NCBI GenBank assembly: GCA_903772945.1
Contig: CAICTM010000024.1
Span: forward strand, 116,240-180,239
Reading direction: 5' to 3'
Length of the DNA: 64,000 bases
Source: Seminavis robusta
Taxonomy: Eukaryota; Bacillariophyta; Bacillariophyceae; Naviculales; Naviculaceae
Each line of letters begins with the position of its first letter. The first letter of the stretch is position 1. The translations under genes and the position numbers were made by a program. This document shows, piece after piece, positions 1 through 10,537 of the stretch. Below the pieces are notes generated by a model, which worked only from the letters and a program-made list of their open reading frames with translations, was not told where the DNA came from and did not search any database.

Positions 1-243
1 CCATGATGTAGGCGTAAAAGCTACGATTCCGCCAACCAAATGTTTGCTCGACCAAATGACTTCGGGGTCAAAGTGTTCGTCTCGTAGCAGTTGGTTGAGA
101 GAGCTAGACCAGAGCTAGTACCGGTAGGTATAGATCCCGATGTAGCACTGATTTGTCTTCTGAAACTAACTAAAAGAGCAAGCTGAAGCTGCTGCACGAG
201 GTTTGATGTATACTTCAGTACTAACATTAGCCTATCAAAACCT

Positions 244-1071
244 TTATTCACTATCGTAGCCGTCATCTTCTTCGGAAGACGATTCATCATCATCAGCGAA
301 TTCATCTTCACTGTCGGACTCTGAATCCGAGTCGGAAAGATCATTCACATCAAAGTCGAGCCAGTGGCGGTTCTTGCTGGAGCCATTACCAAAACTCTCT
401 CCGTTGTCAGCATCAGCTTCTGATGCAAAGCTTCTCGTGTCATCGACAGTGTCTAGGGTGCCATGGTCGACATCAGTTTGCTTGGCCTGCTGAACGTCAA
501 ACTCAAAGTCGTGCTCTGTTTCCTCCTCCTCTTCGTCATCGCTGTCGCCGAGTCGGTATCCGGCAAGATCCATTTCTCCAAAGATATCCAGGCCAGCCCA
601 ACTACTCTTGGAGTGATGGCTTGAGCTGTCAAGGGTTCCCTTTCGTCTTGTTGATGGTCGAACGACACTCTCCTCATCTCCTGATGCTAGAGCGAGTTCA
701 AGCTTGCCCCAACTGCTCTTTCGAGGGAGGTTTCCCTTTGGAACTTCCTCCTCGGCCGCCTCGTCTTGGTCACGTCCGCCAATCGCTTGGGTGAAGTGGT
801 AGGCGTTAAGATCCAATCCAGCCCAACTTCCCACAGAGTTTCGTGGCTGTCTCTTGCTTTTGGGCGATGCCACAACTTCATCAACCACTTGCTGATACTG
901 CTCCTTGGATTTGGAGACTCGGCCGCTAGACTTTGGCTTGCGCTCTTTGTTTCGTCGACCCTTGGTCTTCTTCTTGGGCTTCTTCAAAGTTCCAGGCGAG
1001 ATCTTGCCTTGGTCCTGCATGGCAATGTGCCCAGAAACGTTGGTCAAACCCCACGCGAGATCCATTGTCAT
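244..1071 (-). CDS. Acidic disordered protein with repeated SWxGLDL-like motif
   Basis: The ORF is 275 aa from the ATG at 1071; a second in-frame ATG lies at 1065. I recognise no family. The N-terminal third is Lys/Arg-rich (a KKPKKKTKGRRNKERKPK stretch around residue 32), which could act as a nuclear or nucleolar signal (inference). A short hydrophobic motif centred on Trp recurs four times, near residues 82 (SWAGLDLNAY), 119 (SSWGKLELAL), 156 (SSWAGLDIFG) and 237 (HWLDFDVNDL), spaced by Ser/charged linkers. The last 45 residues are almost only Ser, Asp and Glu, with many casein-kinase-2-like sites. The arrangement suggests a scaffold with repeated short linear motifs inside a disordered chain. 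No intron is needed to read it. Confidence 0.7.
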   Translation of the reverse strand: MTMDLAWGLTNVSGHIAMQDQGKISPGTLKKPKKKTKGRRNKERKPKSSGRVSKSKEQYQQVVDEVVASPKSKRQPRNSVGSWAGLDLNAYHFTQAIGGRDQDEAAEEEVPKGNLPRKSSWGKLELALASGDEESVVRPSTRRKGTLDSSSHHSKSSWAGLDIFGEMDLAGYRLGDSDDEEEEETEHDFEFDVQQAKQTDVDHGTLDTVDDTRSFASEADADNGESFGNGSSKNRHWLDFDVNDLSDSDSESDSEDEFADDDESSSEEDDGYDSE

Positions 1072-1227
1072 AGACAAAAGAGATGAAAATCTTGGTGGGT
1101 TGCTGAAAAGTTTGATTGTGTAGCTTGCTTGCGATGATTTCGAATTGTGAGCTCGATGGCGGAAGCTCTGAGCTCTAAAAGCTATAAGCTCTACGATGTG
1201 CTTGCTCGGTGAGCGGCCAGTGACCAG

Positions 1228-1557
1228 CTACTTGTTGAAGTCAATAAAAGTCTGCTTGGCGATTTTATTAATGGATCTTTCGATCCTCCTTTCTTCTTTC
1301 TGAAGATTCCGGCCAAACTTTACGACTGGATGGTTAACTGAGGGCTGTTCATTGGACGTTCTGCTTGCTTCGCTTAGGAGATCATTGATCTTGGGGAGTG
1401 ACGTGGACCCAATTTTGCCATGTGCGCAGAACAATAGAACCCACCTGCACTTATGGCCAAGTAACATGTTGGATCTTGTCGAAAAACACTTACTCTGTAA
1501 AGGTAAAGAGGAGCAGTCCCCCAAGTATTCTTGACTTTCTACCAGATGAAATAACAT
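1228..1557 (-). CDS. Small hypothetical ORF with basic C-terminal helix
   Basis: This is a 109-aa ATG ORF on the same strand as, and 157 bp upstream of, the acidic protein gene. The first half looks non-coding or intronic: a GTAAGTG donor-like site and a GTGCAG acceptor-like site occur inside it. The last 35 residues look protein-like, with an amphipathic basic helix (LQKEERRIERSINKIAKQ) that loosely recalls helix 1 of ESCRT-III/CHMP proteins. The resemblance covers only about 20 residues and no further ESCRT-III exon is seen downstream. It could be an exon of an unrecognised spliced gene, a remnant, or chance. Confidence 0.25.
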   Translation of the reverse strand: MLFHLVESQEYLGDCSSLPLQSKCFSTRSNMLLGHKCRWVLLFCAHGKIGSTSLPKINDLLSEASRTSNEQPSVNHPVVKFGRNLQKEERRIERSINKIAKQTFIDFNK

Positions 1558-2304
1558 ATAGGCTCATTCCCTTCAGTCACACAGTCACAGAATAGAAGAA
1601 GAGATTCTCAGTGAATTATTAATACCTGTACTAGCTAGTAGCTAGTAGCTACTAATAGTACCTGGTAGAAGCTGCTGTAGATTGCGGTTTGCGGTCACCC
1701 AAAACAAAAAACAAAAAACAATGCTGGGCGACTTTGTCACTCTTAAAGTGAGTCTCTTACTAGTCCGGAGTAGTAATGCTCTCTTAGTGCTCTTGCATAC
1801 CATAACGTAGTACCGTACCGGAGCCCTTGCTCTCTTGGTGGTTTAGCTAGCTAGCTAGGTAGGGTCTACCGGTAGGATCCCGCCAAAGCTGGCAAACGGA
1901 AACCAAAGTCATCTGGGTAAAGCTGCTTTCTATTAATATCGATTTATCCATTGTGACCAGATAGAGAATTGATCCTTTAATTCCTATGGAGTAAAGCATT
2001 ATTAAAGGTTTTGGAGAAAAGAATTCGTCAAGGAGAAAGGAAAGCAAGGAAATAACTGGGTATGCCCCATTTCTGACTACTATTATAGTACACGCGACAA
2101 ACGTACTCGGAGTACACGTACACGCAGCACGTGACCAGAAACTCGACTCTGCTACTTAACGGTTCCTTTGTGAGCATCTGTACCGGTTATCGGTATCACC
2201 ACTAGGTAGCCAAGAGCCTAATTCAGCACTCGAGATTTGAGATCTGTGACGAGGTCTGAGTTGGCCTGCTACTGGAGCGTTCCTCAATCGTGGGTGAGGT
2301 TAAA
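1558..2304. other. Intergenic, no gene seen
   Basis: There is no convincing coding potential. The stretch contains short palindromic words typical of this genome: a CTAGCTAG run near 1847-1862 and several TACCGGTA words. Short ORFs here have no protein-like composition. Confidence 0.6.
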
Positions 2305-2437
2305 TCCAAAACGCCCCAAAATTAGGGGCAGATTTAGGGGCAGATTCCCATTAGGGGCAGGTTTCAAACCTGCCCCTAAAAATAGGGGCGTTTTGGAGAA
2401 TCCGCCCCTAAATCCGCCCCTAAAATGCCCCTATTTA
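2305..2437. repeat. GGGGC-rich fold-back (nested inverted repeats)
   Basis: Nested inverted repeats are visible directly. The inner arms 2351-2364 and 2366-2379 form a perfect 14-bp stem around a single base at 2365. The outer arms 2306-2317 and 2385-2396 form a perfect 12-bp stem. Outside the inner stem, GGGGCAGATTTA-type direct repeats on the left (about 2326-2346) are mirrored by complementary CCGCCCCTAAAT repeats on the right (about 2402-2425). The whole could fold into one imperfect hairpin, like a miniature fold-back element. No target-site duplication was identified. Confidence 0.75.
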
Positions 2438-2800
2438 GGAGCCTTTTGCACGACTGAGGGACGCTCCTGGTACCGAGGTACCTGCTACCGGTACCAGATG
2501 CAAGGGCGAAAGGGGTGAAAGGCAGTGATCTGATTGGCTGAGAGGACCGAAGAACAATGTATATGTCAGCGATATATAAGGAACAAGATTCAAATATACT
2601 TAACGTACCATTTATAGATATTACAGAGTAAATGTGCTACCTAGTCGCTGATTTCTTCTTTCGCGAAAACCGAAAGAAGGATTCCTCCGTTGTTGTTGTC
2701 GACTCGACAATGACATTCTGCCGCTCACTCGACAGTCATTATCTCAGCCAAAAAAGCAAGTAGCAGCAGCAAAAGCAAGTAGCAGCAGCAAAAGATCATC

Positions 2801-5640
2801 ATGGATAACACAACAACAACTGCGCTGCCACAACAGGCCACAGGAATGGGATGTCAAAGCCAGAATAGGAACTCGCAACAGAAGAGAGCTTTTGAACTCG
2901 CTGCCAACAACAACAGATCGAAGAGAGCCAGAGAAGAAGGACCCCAAACAACACTGGGAGGAGTGTAGCAGAAGTCTTTGATCCACCAAGAACTGTGTCA
3001 TCTGTAAGGCCAGACTCTTGGTCTCAGAGTCCCCAAGAGATCACATCTGTCTTCTGTATTAAGAATACAATAACAAAAGGACAAGAACCTTTGAATGCGC
3101 TGACCATGGAGACAATCAAAGAAAGCAGAAGACTCACCAGAAAATTCAGTGCTCCTCTACCACTGAATGAGAGAGGAAGCTGGAGCATTCCACAAGAGAA
3201 AATGGAGAAGCATTCTTTGCTGCTAGAACCAACAGCCAAACCAAAGCAGAGCCGGCAACAGCAACAAAGGCAGCAATGGCCACTCCAGACTCTTTGTCAA
3301 AAGGTAACACTCTTGTAAATGATACTGCCTTTGTGGAAAAGCACAAGAAGAAAGGAGCACCACTGCAATGCTAGCAATGGCAGAAGCAGTGTCAGAATCC
3401 ATTACCAGGACAAAGAATCAGAGCTATTCAGACAACACTTCCAAGGACTCACCATGACAGTTCCCTCCACAGAGGAGCAATTCGAGTCTCCTCACTACCA
3501 CTCCATTGTTGGGCAGAAACTCCTTCTAGTGGACTGGAATCGATGTGGAATTACAGTTCCTTGTCCCGATGGAAGATGCTCTGGCAAACTCAATAATACA
3601 AGGACAAACTGGTCACACAACAAGACCTTGTTCCCATCTTTGGCATCACTGGTCCTCCTTCTTGGTGTATAGTCATGTCCATGGTTTGTGGAAGCTGCAA
3701 CAGAAGATTCGATGCCAACTCTGCAGAAGTGCTGTCTCGATCCCAGACCATGCTTCATTGCTCTATCCAGTGGAGTCAAGTATGCTCTACCTAACAAGGC
3801 TTGTCACTTGGAGCGAACAGCAACAGAAGTATTCGATCTATCATGTTAACCTATGGAAAGGAGACCTATGCAGCCGCCTCATCTACAATGCAATCAAAGA
3901 GAGTATCTTAGAGCCATGATGTCATACTTCTTACTGGCAAGGAAGCGCCACTGATCCTGATCCCTTTCTCAAAAGGATGGCACTTACATCAGACAGTTTC
4001 CTCCTTGGTGACACCATCCGTGACATCTATGATGCTGCTTGTGCTTCAAACAGGAATCCATGGAGGATCAGTGACAACCAAAGGCACACAAGAGAGATCC
4101 AAAGTGTCAAATGCAATAAAGGAATCTTCTGCCAAGACCACACCTTCCAGGTGATCAAGAACTACAGCAGAGTCTTGGTGCTGCTGCTGTTTGGGATGCT
4201 GCTACTGACACTGGAGAGATTGCGTCTGCAGTTCTGGTTCCCACCACCAAGACCATCCACTTCTCCCATGCAGCCATGCAGCTAGCAAGGAGGAGCAACT
4301 TCAATCCAGCTGCATGTACAGCGACACTGGCCCCACAAGGATGACTATTGGGAGCTGCTCTTTCCAGGTATCGAGGGAAGACTTGGCCTGTTCCATATGA
4401 GAAAAGGATTCTGTCAACTTTGAGGAAGGGTCACATTGATTACTTTCAAGCAATGGGAGACCTCTTGGACTGCCTCTATGATACTCACCAGATGACTATG
4501 AGAAGGTCCTCCATGCTTTGAAACATGGCCTCTTGTCCCCAATGCAAGCTACTCCATGGCAGAGATCTCAGATATGCAAGCCTCCAAGGTCTTCAGAGCT
4601 AGGTACTCCAAGTATCTAAGGAAGAAGATGAGAGAACCAGAGACCATGAGACAGAAGTTGCAACAGTGTTCTGCAGATACAAGGTGACTGCCAGTGATGG
4701 TAGCCAGCCAGGACAGGGCCGACTCGATCCAGCCAAGAACTATACCTTGTTCACTTCTGATACCAAGCCAGCAGTAGAGAACTGTGTTGAAAAGCTGCTC
4801 ACTTGGCTGATCCCCTGGCACTGGAAGACATGTATGACACAATCCAACCTTCTCCAAACTCCAAGCACAATCTCCAGAGTACCTATCAAGGAGAGGAGAG
4901 TCAAAGTTAGAGGCTTTCATGACAAGTTTGCCCACTTTGGCAATGGTGGAATGAGGAGGAGCCTTGCTGATGCACTCAACCTTGCTGGCACTGCTAGTAC
5001 AACCTCAAGATTCGCCACAAGAGAGCCTTCCTGTCAAGAATCAGTGTGACGAAAGGAAGTCAATTCCAGCTGGATGGGAGAAGGTGGTTCCATATTGAAC
5101 CATTCAGAGTTGGCTTACCTGAATGAAATGGCACAAGCTGTTGGTCTAGACAAGCCATTTCAAATGCAGAGCCCTTGCCACAGGACACTGGAGAGCGATT
5201 CTTCTCAGACTTCATTGTTGGATTCAAACCTCACAGGCAGAAGTACTCAACCAAATGATTGTTGCTTGTGTACATTGTGCACCAGTCCAGTTGAAGCTTC
5301 ACAACCACAACCGGTTCCACAACCACAACCGCTTCCACAACCACAACCGGTTCACAACCACAACCGGTTCCACAACCACAACCTCCACCACCCAATCCAC
5401 CACCACAAGCAGCTCCTCCTGTAGCACAAACAAGAAATCTTACATTGGTAACCTGATTCTCTATCAGCAACAACACCAGATTCAAATGATGCAACTTGCC
5501 TTAATGCAGCAGCAATTCCAACCAATACTGCCAGCTCCTTTCCAGCAACCTCACCGAATGGTTGCTGTCACAAATACTGCCATTGGTTGACACACAGGAG
5601 AGGAAGACCACCACATGATAGATCTTGCCAAGCTAGATGG
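2801..5640 (+). pseudogene. Decayed transposon-type gene, possibly DUF6729-like
   Basis: An ATG at 2801 opens 55 codons (N-terminal SKRAREE-type basic patch), and reading then continues in shifted frames to about 5640. Coding character moves between at least two frames with changes near 2965, 3545, 4290-4660 and 5250. In-frame stops lie at about 3316 and 5047, so the gene cannot make one protein and no clean intron set repairs it. The central part (about 3490-4350) has the feel of a DUF6729-type transposon protein, with a Cys-containing PCPDGRCSG motif; this assignment is from memory and uncertain. The 3' part contains a degenerate CCACAACCACAACCGG repeat (5296-5376) that would encode a Pro/Gln spacer. 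The decayed reverse-strand gene at 5714-6446 lies tail-to-tail with it. Confidence 0.65.
5296..5376 (+). repeat. CCACAACCACAACCGG-type tandem repeat
   Basis: About five imperfect copies of a 15-18 bp CCACAACCACAACCGGTT unit lie within the decayed coding region. In one frame they encode QPQPVP units, in another HNHNRF units. Copy-length differences here (QPQPVPQP against HNHNRF) are one cause of the frame break. Confidence 0.75.
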
Positions 5641-5713
5641 AATGGATATTCTGCTGGGTAGCAACAAACAAAGATTGAGATACATAACTTTCATATCTAA
5701 TTTAGCCAGTAAC

Positions 5714-6446
5714 TTACATATCATTGCCAATGAAATCAACAACCATAGTCTCACTCTTCATCTGAGTCAATGCCAATGAAATCAACACCATAGTCTCACT
5801 CATCTCAGCCAATTCCTGGAAGGAAATATTCTTCTTGTAAATGTTCTTCTTGTAGTCATACCAGTGGCAACAATAATAATGCCAAGCATCCATCACATTC
5901 TGTCCTTCAAGGGAGGACACCTCATAGCTCTCACTGACCCTTTCCCTCACCAACCAGTAGATGCACTCAATGAAGATGTCCTTCCTTTCACAGGGATGTG
6001 GGGACGGCGACTCCAGCATTCAGAGAGGGTGGAGATGACAGCTCTGTACCATTTTGGACTTTTCTGAAGGCCTGAAGCTAACATGTAATCCATAATGCTG
6101 TCATGCAGGAGGAAGTGGCTTGCATGCTCCTTGCATATCAACTCCTCAAGAACGGTCACTTCCATGCTGGTTGTGGCCAAACAGAAGTTATCCTCCTCAT
6201 CACTGTTGTACCACAAATGACATACTTGCAATTGAATCCTTGCCTTGTTACCCTCAGCTCATTGAATGGGTATCTGTTCACACTTTGCAGCCACTTGGAG
6301 AAGGCGGGAGAGTAGCTGTGATCCTCATGGTCGAGATGTTGTTGTTGTTCTTGTTGTTTCGATTTTCGTGGTGCGTCGGTTGTCGATCGATTTCTTGTTA
6401 CGAGCGACACGAAGGGTTGAGAACGATCGAACGACTCTTCAGCCAT
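5714..6446 (-). pseudogene. Decayed reverse-strand gene paired with the 2.8-5.6 kb remnant
   Basis: Reverse-strand coding character starts at an ATG at 6446 (MAEESFDRSQ), changes frame near 6210 and again near 6000, and ends at 5714. Protein-like stretches include HASHFLLHDSIMDYML and NVMDAWHYYCCHWYDY. I do not recognise the family. The three frame-shifted pieces join with one-base shifts, so this is most simply a pseudogene; misannotated introns are less likely because no GT-AG pairs sit at the joins. Its tail-to-tail position to the decayed plus-strand gene suggests both were carried on one mobile element (inference). Confidence 0.5.
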
Positions 6447-8283
6447 AGTAACAACAGTAGCAGCAGACAAGATAATAGTGTTAGCAATCATTAGCTATCG
6501 CAAACAACAACCGCCATTGTCCCTTATTGTCGGAAAGCAAAAAGTAACAACAGCATTCTTACCTTCTATCGGTAGTCGGTCCGTAGTGATATCGGTGGAG
6601 TCGGTAGAGGAAGGAGGAAGTAGTACTAGTAGTAGTAGTTGTTGTTGTTGCCAAGTGTCTTGCCCCTACCCACGTAGTCGCTGACTTCAAGACAAACTAA
6701 GTGCGTCAACCAACTGTCGAGTTGTTGTTGTTGTTGTTTGGTGTAGGACGTTGCTGTTGCTGTTGCTGTGTGTTGCCTTTTTCAAATAAATGGGAAGGTC
6801 TGGTGCGAGCGAAGGATTGGGAAAAAGAGCGAAAAAGAGCCAGTCAGCCTATCCGTTACGTGGGATTTGAATTTGCCATCATGCATGTGTTTGTGACGCA
6901 TTTGCTGACATATTCAACGTTCTTCGGACGTCTTACCTATGGGGATATCAACGGTCATTGCCTTTTCCCCTCTTTTTTATAAGTAAACATGGCTTCCGAT
7001 GTCTCCCACCTAACCTCCTCGCTCTCTCGGATGTCTTCAACATGACCTGGCAGGCTCTCAAACGGGAATCAGGAATCCAAAGGTTAACCCTCTCCCTCTT
7101 CTTCTTCTTTTTCCCTCCCCCGCGCTCATGCCTAACCCCCCCATAAAGTCGTGAGTAGAACATCCAAGCAATCAGGCATGCGCTGCCAACCAGCAATTGC
7201 CCTGACGAGAGGCTCTGTTGGGAACTTAAGAGTGGTCGGATCGAAATCCTCCGAGTACCGTCCGTTGTCGTCCGGAGCGTTGAAACGGAAACAAGCGATC
7301 TAAGTTTGTCGCACCTGTAGGAGATGTACTGCGCTTTACGGTGCGATAGATTTAGAAATGGAGTATTTCTCATTCTTGTTTTACATTTTACTTAATGATT
7401 TACACACCACGAGAAAGCCCTTTAAATTCTGAGAAGAACGGCATTAACTCCTTATTTTGGACGAAACGGACGACAGAATGGCGTTCGGAGGATTTCGATC
7501 CGACCGCTCTTACTTGTACACTTACCAAGGTTGCCACTTCCGAAAGCGATCGCATTCATTCGATGGATAAATCACTAAATCACAGCTGGTTGGCGCAGTC
7601 CCCATGTCCCCATGCAGGCAAAAATCCTAAACGGTTGCCGAAACAGCAACTGAAATCCTGATCAACTTGAAGACAATAAGATGCTTCCAGCGAGCTTCGA
7701 GTATATTGAATTGAAGGCAATGACAACGCCTCAAGCCTTTGCATACCACGCAACACAGTCAAAAGTCGGCACAGGCATACGCCTTCGCTCGTTTCCTCAG
7801 GGAATCAATCTCTGGCTGCATCAGAGCTCTCTGGGAGTATTCCTTCTACTTTGGCCCGATGACAAACTTGACAGCTTTTGTACTTGATGCTGAGAACCAG
7901 TTGTGAAATCCCCTGCCAGTCGAGATTGGGTTCTTGTTGCAGCTAGCATCCTGGTACTAGACTAGTACTGAGTTGCAACAAGATTGATGGTACCAGTCCG
8001 ACTGTTTTGACTCATTTCCGAGATCCTACCTAGCTATAGCTGACTGCAATGCAATGATGTTAATAAGCCCTGGCCACATCCCCACATCCCCACATGACAG
8101 TTCTTGGGCGCATGACAGGTAAAAAGTTGATGATGTACATGTTGTGGTTACCAGGTTCAACTTTTGGGAACAGCATTGCTGATTGCCTTAGCATAATCTA
8201 CACAGTATCAAAGTCTTTCATTGCTTTCCAGAGAAACTGAAAAGAAGGAACGCAACCTACCGGTAGGACATGCAGATTTAGGA
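6447..8283. other. Intergenic with GTT/AGT simple repeats and an inverted repeat
   Basis: No supported gene. About 6620-6770 is rich in GTT, AGT and GTTGCT trinucleotide runs. An inverted repeat pair lies at 7234-7254 and 7485-7505 and is annotated separately. A minus ORF at 6948-7373 (141 aa) has no protein-like composition, with a KKKKKRER run from a polypyrimidine tract, and is not accepted. Confidence 0.55.
7225..7515. repeat. Inverted repeat, 21-bp perfect core, about 230-bp loop
   Basis: The 21-bp word GGTCGGATCGAAATCCTCCG (plus A) at 7234-7254 is present as its exact reverse complement at 7485-7505. Similarity extends imperfectly on both sides, with another shared TGTCGTCCG about 20 bp inward of each core. 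The spacing and diverging flanks fit the termini of a small degenerate inverted-repeat element. No target duplication was recognised. Confidence 0.6.
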
Positions 8284-10020
8284 CTATGGTGTGATTTCCA
8301 CGGCCGCAGTACCGTTCAATGCAACTGGAATCGCCTGTTCCTTTTGCATTGGATCATCATTCCCGGACAACGTCAGTAGTTTCCTTGCCGTTTTCTCTTC
8401 CAGAACGGCGACCAAGCAATAGTTCCAAAAGGCACGGGGTGCCACGAGTAGCAGCTGGAGGACACTAATGAGTACAAAACTTCCATAGGTGACAAGTTCG
8501 GCTGTCAAATGGTCTGGATCACCGACCGTCGCCCCGGACAGGAGAGCATCAAAATCACGAGGTACAACTTGAGTACCGAAAAAGACAATGTGAGTCAGAC
8601 ACAACCAAGTTTGATACTTGATGGAGTTTTGGTAGAGTTTCAGACCCGCGCCTCCGGCGGCCCCAAACACTTCGTCAAAAGCATTTTTGGCTGGTTTCGC
8701 CCAGATGTTTTCAATGGGTCGCACCCATGCGGGTGAGGAATCAAACTCTCGCATCTTGGATTCGGATTCCACCAGCGGGGGAAGGATGGTGGCTGCACCA
8801 GTGCTCTTGTCGATCCCTAATTTTGGATGTACCATGTACTGCATGGGACATAAACACATCAGCATGCGCTCAGATTCAATCACGAAAATCAAGACTACCT
8901 GAAAGCATACCTTGATTTGTGTCAATTTCCAGCAGTTCCAAAAGCCCCAAATCATGGACGCAGCGACCGTCACTGCCGAAGGAATGATAGCTGTAGGGGT
9001 GGAAAAGAAGAAACCGACAGACTCTGCCGCATTGGGAGACGCTGAGTTGACAACTTCGTGGGACAGATCAATTGCATTGGCGAGAGCCAGACCAGGGATA
9101 ATGTAGATCCAAGTCAACGGTGATAGTTCCACCAACTTGTACAAATTTTCTGCAAAGGATGCTTGTATCACTTGTTCCACTCGAAAGGTGTTGGGTAATC
9201 GTGGGAAGATTCTCATGATTTGATGCCTCAAGAGCAAGGTTCTTCCAGCGCGTTCTTCCTTGTCCATGAAGATTTCTTGCCACAAATTGTTGGCGCCGTA
9301 GATTGCTTCGATGTCATTGTTGTCGTCTTTCTTGGGCAACAAGGGCATGTATCGGACCAACTTTTCTGGCGTAATGTTGCATGCTTCCGTCTCTGGGTCC
9401 TGCTCGAGACCTTCTACTTGTTTGATTTCGTCCAACTTTTTGACACCCACAGCCGCCATGGCTCCCACTGCCATGAAGAATCCCACGCCCACCTGGAAGA
9501 ATGCCGAATGCAAGAATTCAAAGTTTTCCACGAGTATTTCGGATTCACCAAAGAGAGTAATCGACAGCCCTTCCAATCCTTCCTTCACATTGGAGTTTCC
9601 CAATACCGTTCCAAAGATGAGCCCGATGAATCCGAGCCCGCCAATTTCTGCCAGGATGGATTCCACAACGGGTAGGAGTGTCTTGGGGACGGTTTCTCTC
9701 ACCCATTCCACGGATTCTTCCCATATGTAGAGCAGACCGACAATGGTCAACATGATCAAGGAGGAGCCAATAGCAGGTGTTGCAGCCAGCAACCCTTCGG
9801 AATGTGAGACCACAATTGAGGTGGCATCAACAATTAGATCATTGGAAACGTCAGAGGATACTGAGAGCTGCAACATCCCAAGAGTGTTCGCTTGCTGTAA
9901 AGGTGGTGCTTGGTTGGTGGAAATGCGTGACATTGGCTGAAAGGAGAACGACAAAGGGATTGCCCAGAGCAGCAGGAGCATCAATGCTCGAGGCATGCTG
10001 CTCGTGTTCAGAGACTTCAT
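8284..10020 (-). CDS. Plastid-targeted multi-pass membrane protein, unknown function
   Basis: The ATG at 10020 was chosen because it begins a signal peptide (ALMLLLLWAIPLSFSFQP) whose cleavage region carries a Phe-centred motif resembling the diatom ASAFAP plastid signal. In-frame codons upstream to 10149 are probably 5' UTR. One in-frame 72-bp GT-AG intron (8839-8910; donor GTATGC, acceptor GCAG) must be removed. The spliced protein is about 553 aa. At least six hydrophobic segments are visible, including LIMLTIVGLLYIW, GGLGFIGLIFGTVLGN, QVGVGFFMAVGAMAAVGV, WIYIIPGLALANAI, IIPSAVTVAASMIWGFW and SFVLISVLQLLLVAP, separated by a hydrophilic central loop. I do not recognise the family. It is divergent from the BTB gene, with 517 bp between starts. 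Confidence 0.85.
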   Translation of the reverse strand: MKSLNTSSMPRALMLLLLWAIPLSFSFQPMSRISTNQAPPLQQANTLGMLQLSVSSDVSNDLIVDATSIVVSHSEGLLAATPAIGSSLIMLTIVGLLYIWEESVEWVRETVPKTLLPVVESILAEIGGLGFIGLIFGTVLGNSNVKEGLEGLSITLFGESEILVENFEFLHSAFFQVGVGFFMAVGAMAAVGVKKLDEIKQVEGLEQDPETEACNITPEKLVRYMPLLPKKDDNNDIEAIYGANNLWQEIFMDKEERAGRTLLLRHQIMRIFPRLPNTFRVEQVIQASFAENLYKLVELSPLTWIYIIPGLALANAIDLSHEVVNSASPNAAESVGFFFSTPTAIIPSAVTVAASMIWGFWNCWKLTQIKVCFQVVLIFVIESERMLMCLCPMQYMVHPKLGIDKSTGAATILPPLVESESKMREFDSSPAWVRPIENIWAKPAKNAFDEVFGAAGGAGLKLYQNSIKYQTWLCLTHIVFFGTQVVPRDFDALLSGATVGDPDHLTAELVTYGSFVLISVLQLLLVAPRAFWNYCLVAVLEEKTARKLLTLSGNDDPMQKEQAIPVALNGTAAVEITP

Positions 10021-10537
10021 TGTGGCTTGTATTATCTGCAATCTCCGAAATTGTGGACCCCTTGTAGGGACACACTTGTCTTCCATAAAGATTGAGGATG
10101 TTCGAAGAACCAAAGCTTCGGACTTCGGCGTTGTCCGCATTGTCCGCAAACGTCAGTGTCGCGTGTGGAAAAGTCGGTACTGGTACAGTATCCATGACTG
10201 AGACTTCAATCCGGTTGGCTCAAAAAACTAAAATATTATTATAAGTGGTAAAGATCGCCAAAGTGCATCCAACATCCGAGCAAATCGAGCATTCAACGCC
10301 ACAACTCATCAGCCAGTCCAGGTCCCTTTCTCAACCCATCTTTCGTTCAGTCCGCCTTATTATAGCAAGACGAATTGAATTTCATCGAGAGGCTATTGCT
10401 AATCAGTTTCTTCCTTACTGTTGGTGCCTTGATCGACGTCTCGTTTTACGTAGTAATTTCGGTTTCTTTCAGTTCTTCCATTGAGATCTGAACATAACTT
10501 CTACTTGCAGAAAATCCAAACTAAGCCTCCGAAAAGC
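10021..10537. promoter_or_regulatory. Shared divergent upstream region
   Basis: These 517 bp separate the start codons of the plastid membrane protein (minus) and the BTB protein (plus), so both promoters and 5' UTRs must lie here. No specific motif is recognised. An AT-rich stretch (AAATATTATTATAAG) lies near 10229-10243. Confidence 0.5.

Noticed and set aside
1228-1557. ESCRT-III (CHMP) gene assignment
   Set aside because: Only about 20 residues of basic helix resemble the family and no following exon was found; kept only as a low-confidence ORF without a name.
5231-5494. Minus-strand Gly/Cys/Val-rich ORF
   Set aside because: Antisense of the CCACAACCACAACCGG tandem repeat, so its periodicity is not evidence of a gene.
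2643-6687. LTR-type or terminal-repeat boundaries for the decayed gene pair from the TAGTCGCTGA(T/C)TT direct repeat
   Set aside because: Only 12-13 bp match, in direct orientation, with no further similarity in the flanks; not enough to set element ends.
6948-7373. Minus-strand 141-aa ORF
   Set aside because: Composition follows a polypyrimidine tract and repeat sequence; no protein-like blocks.
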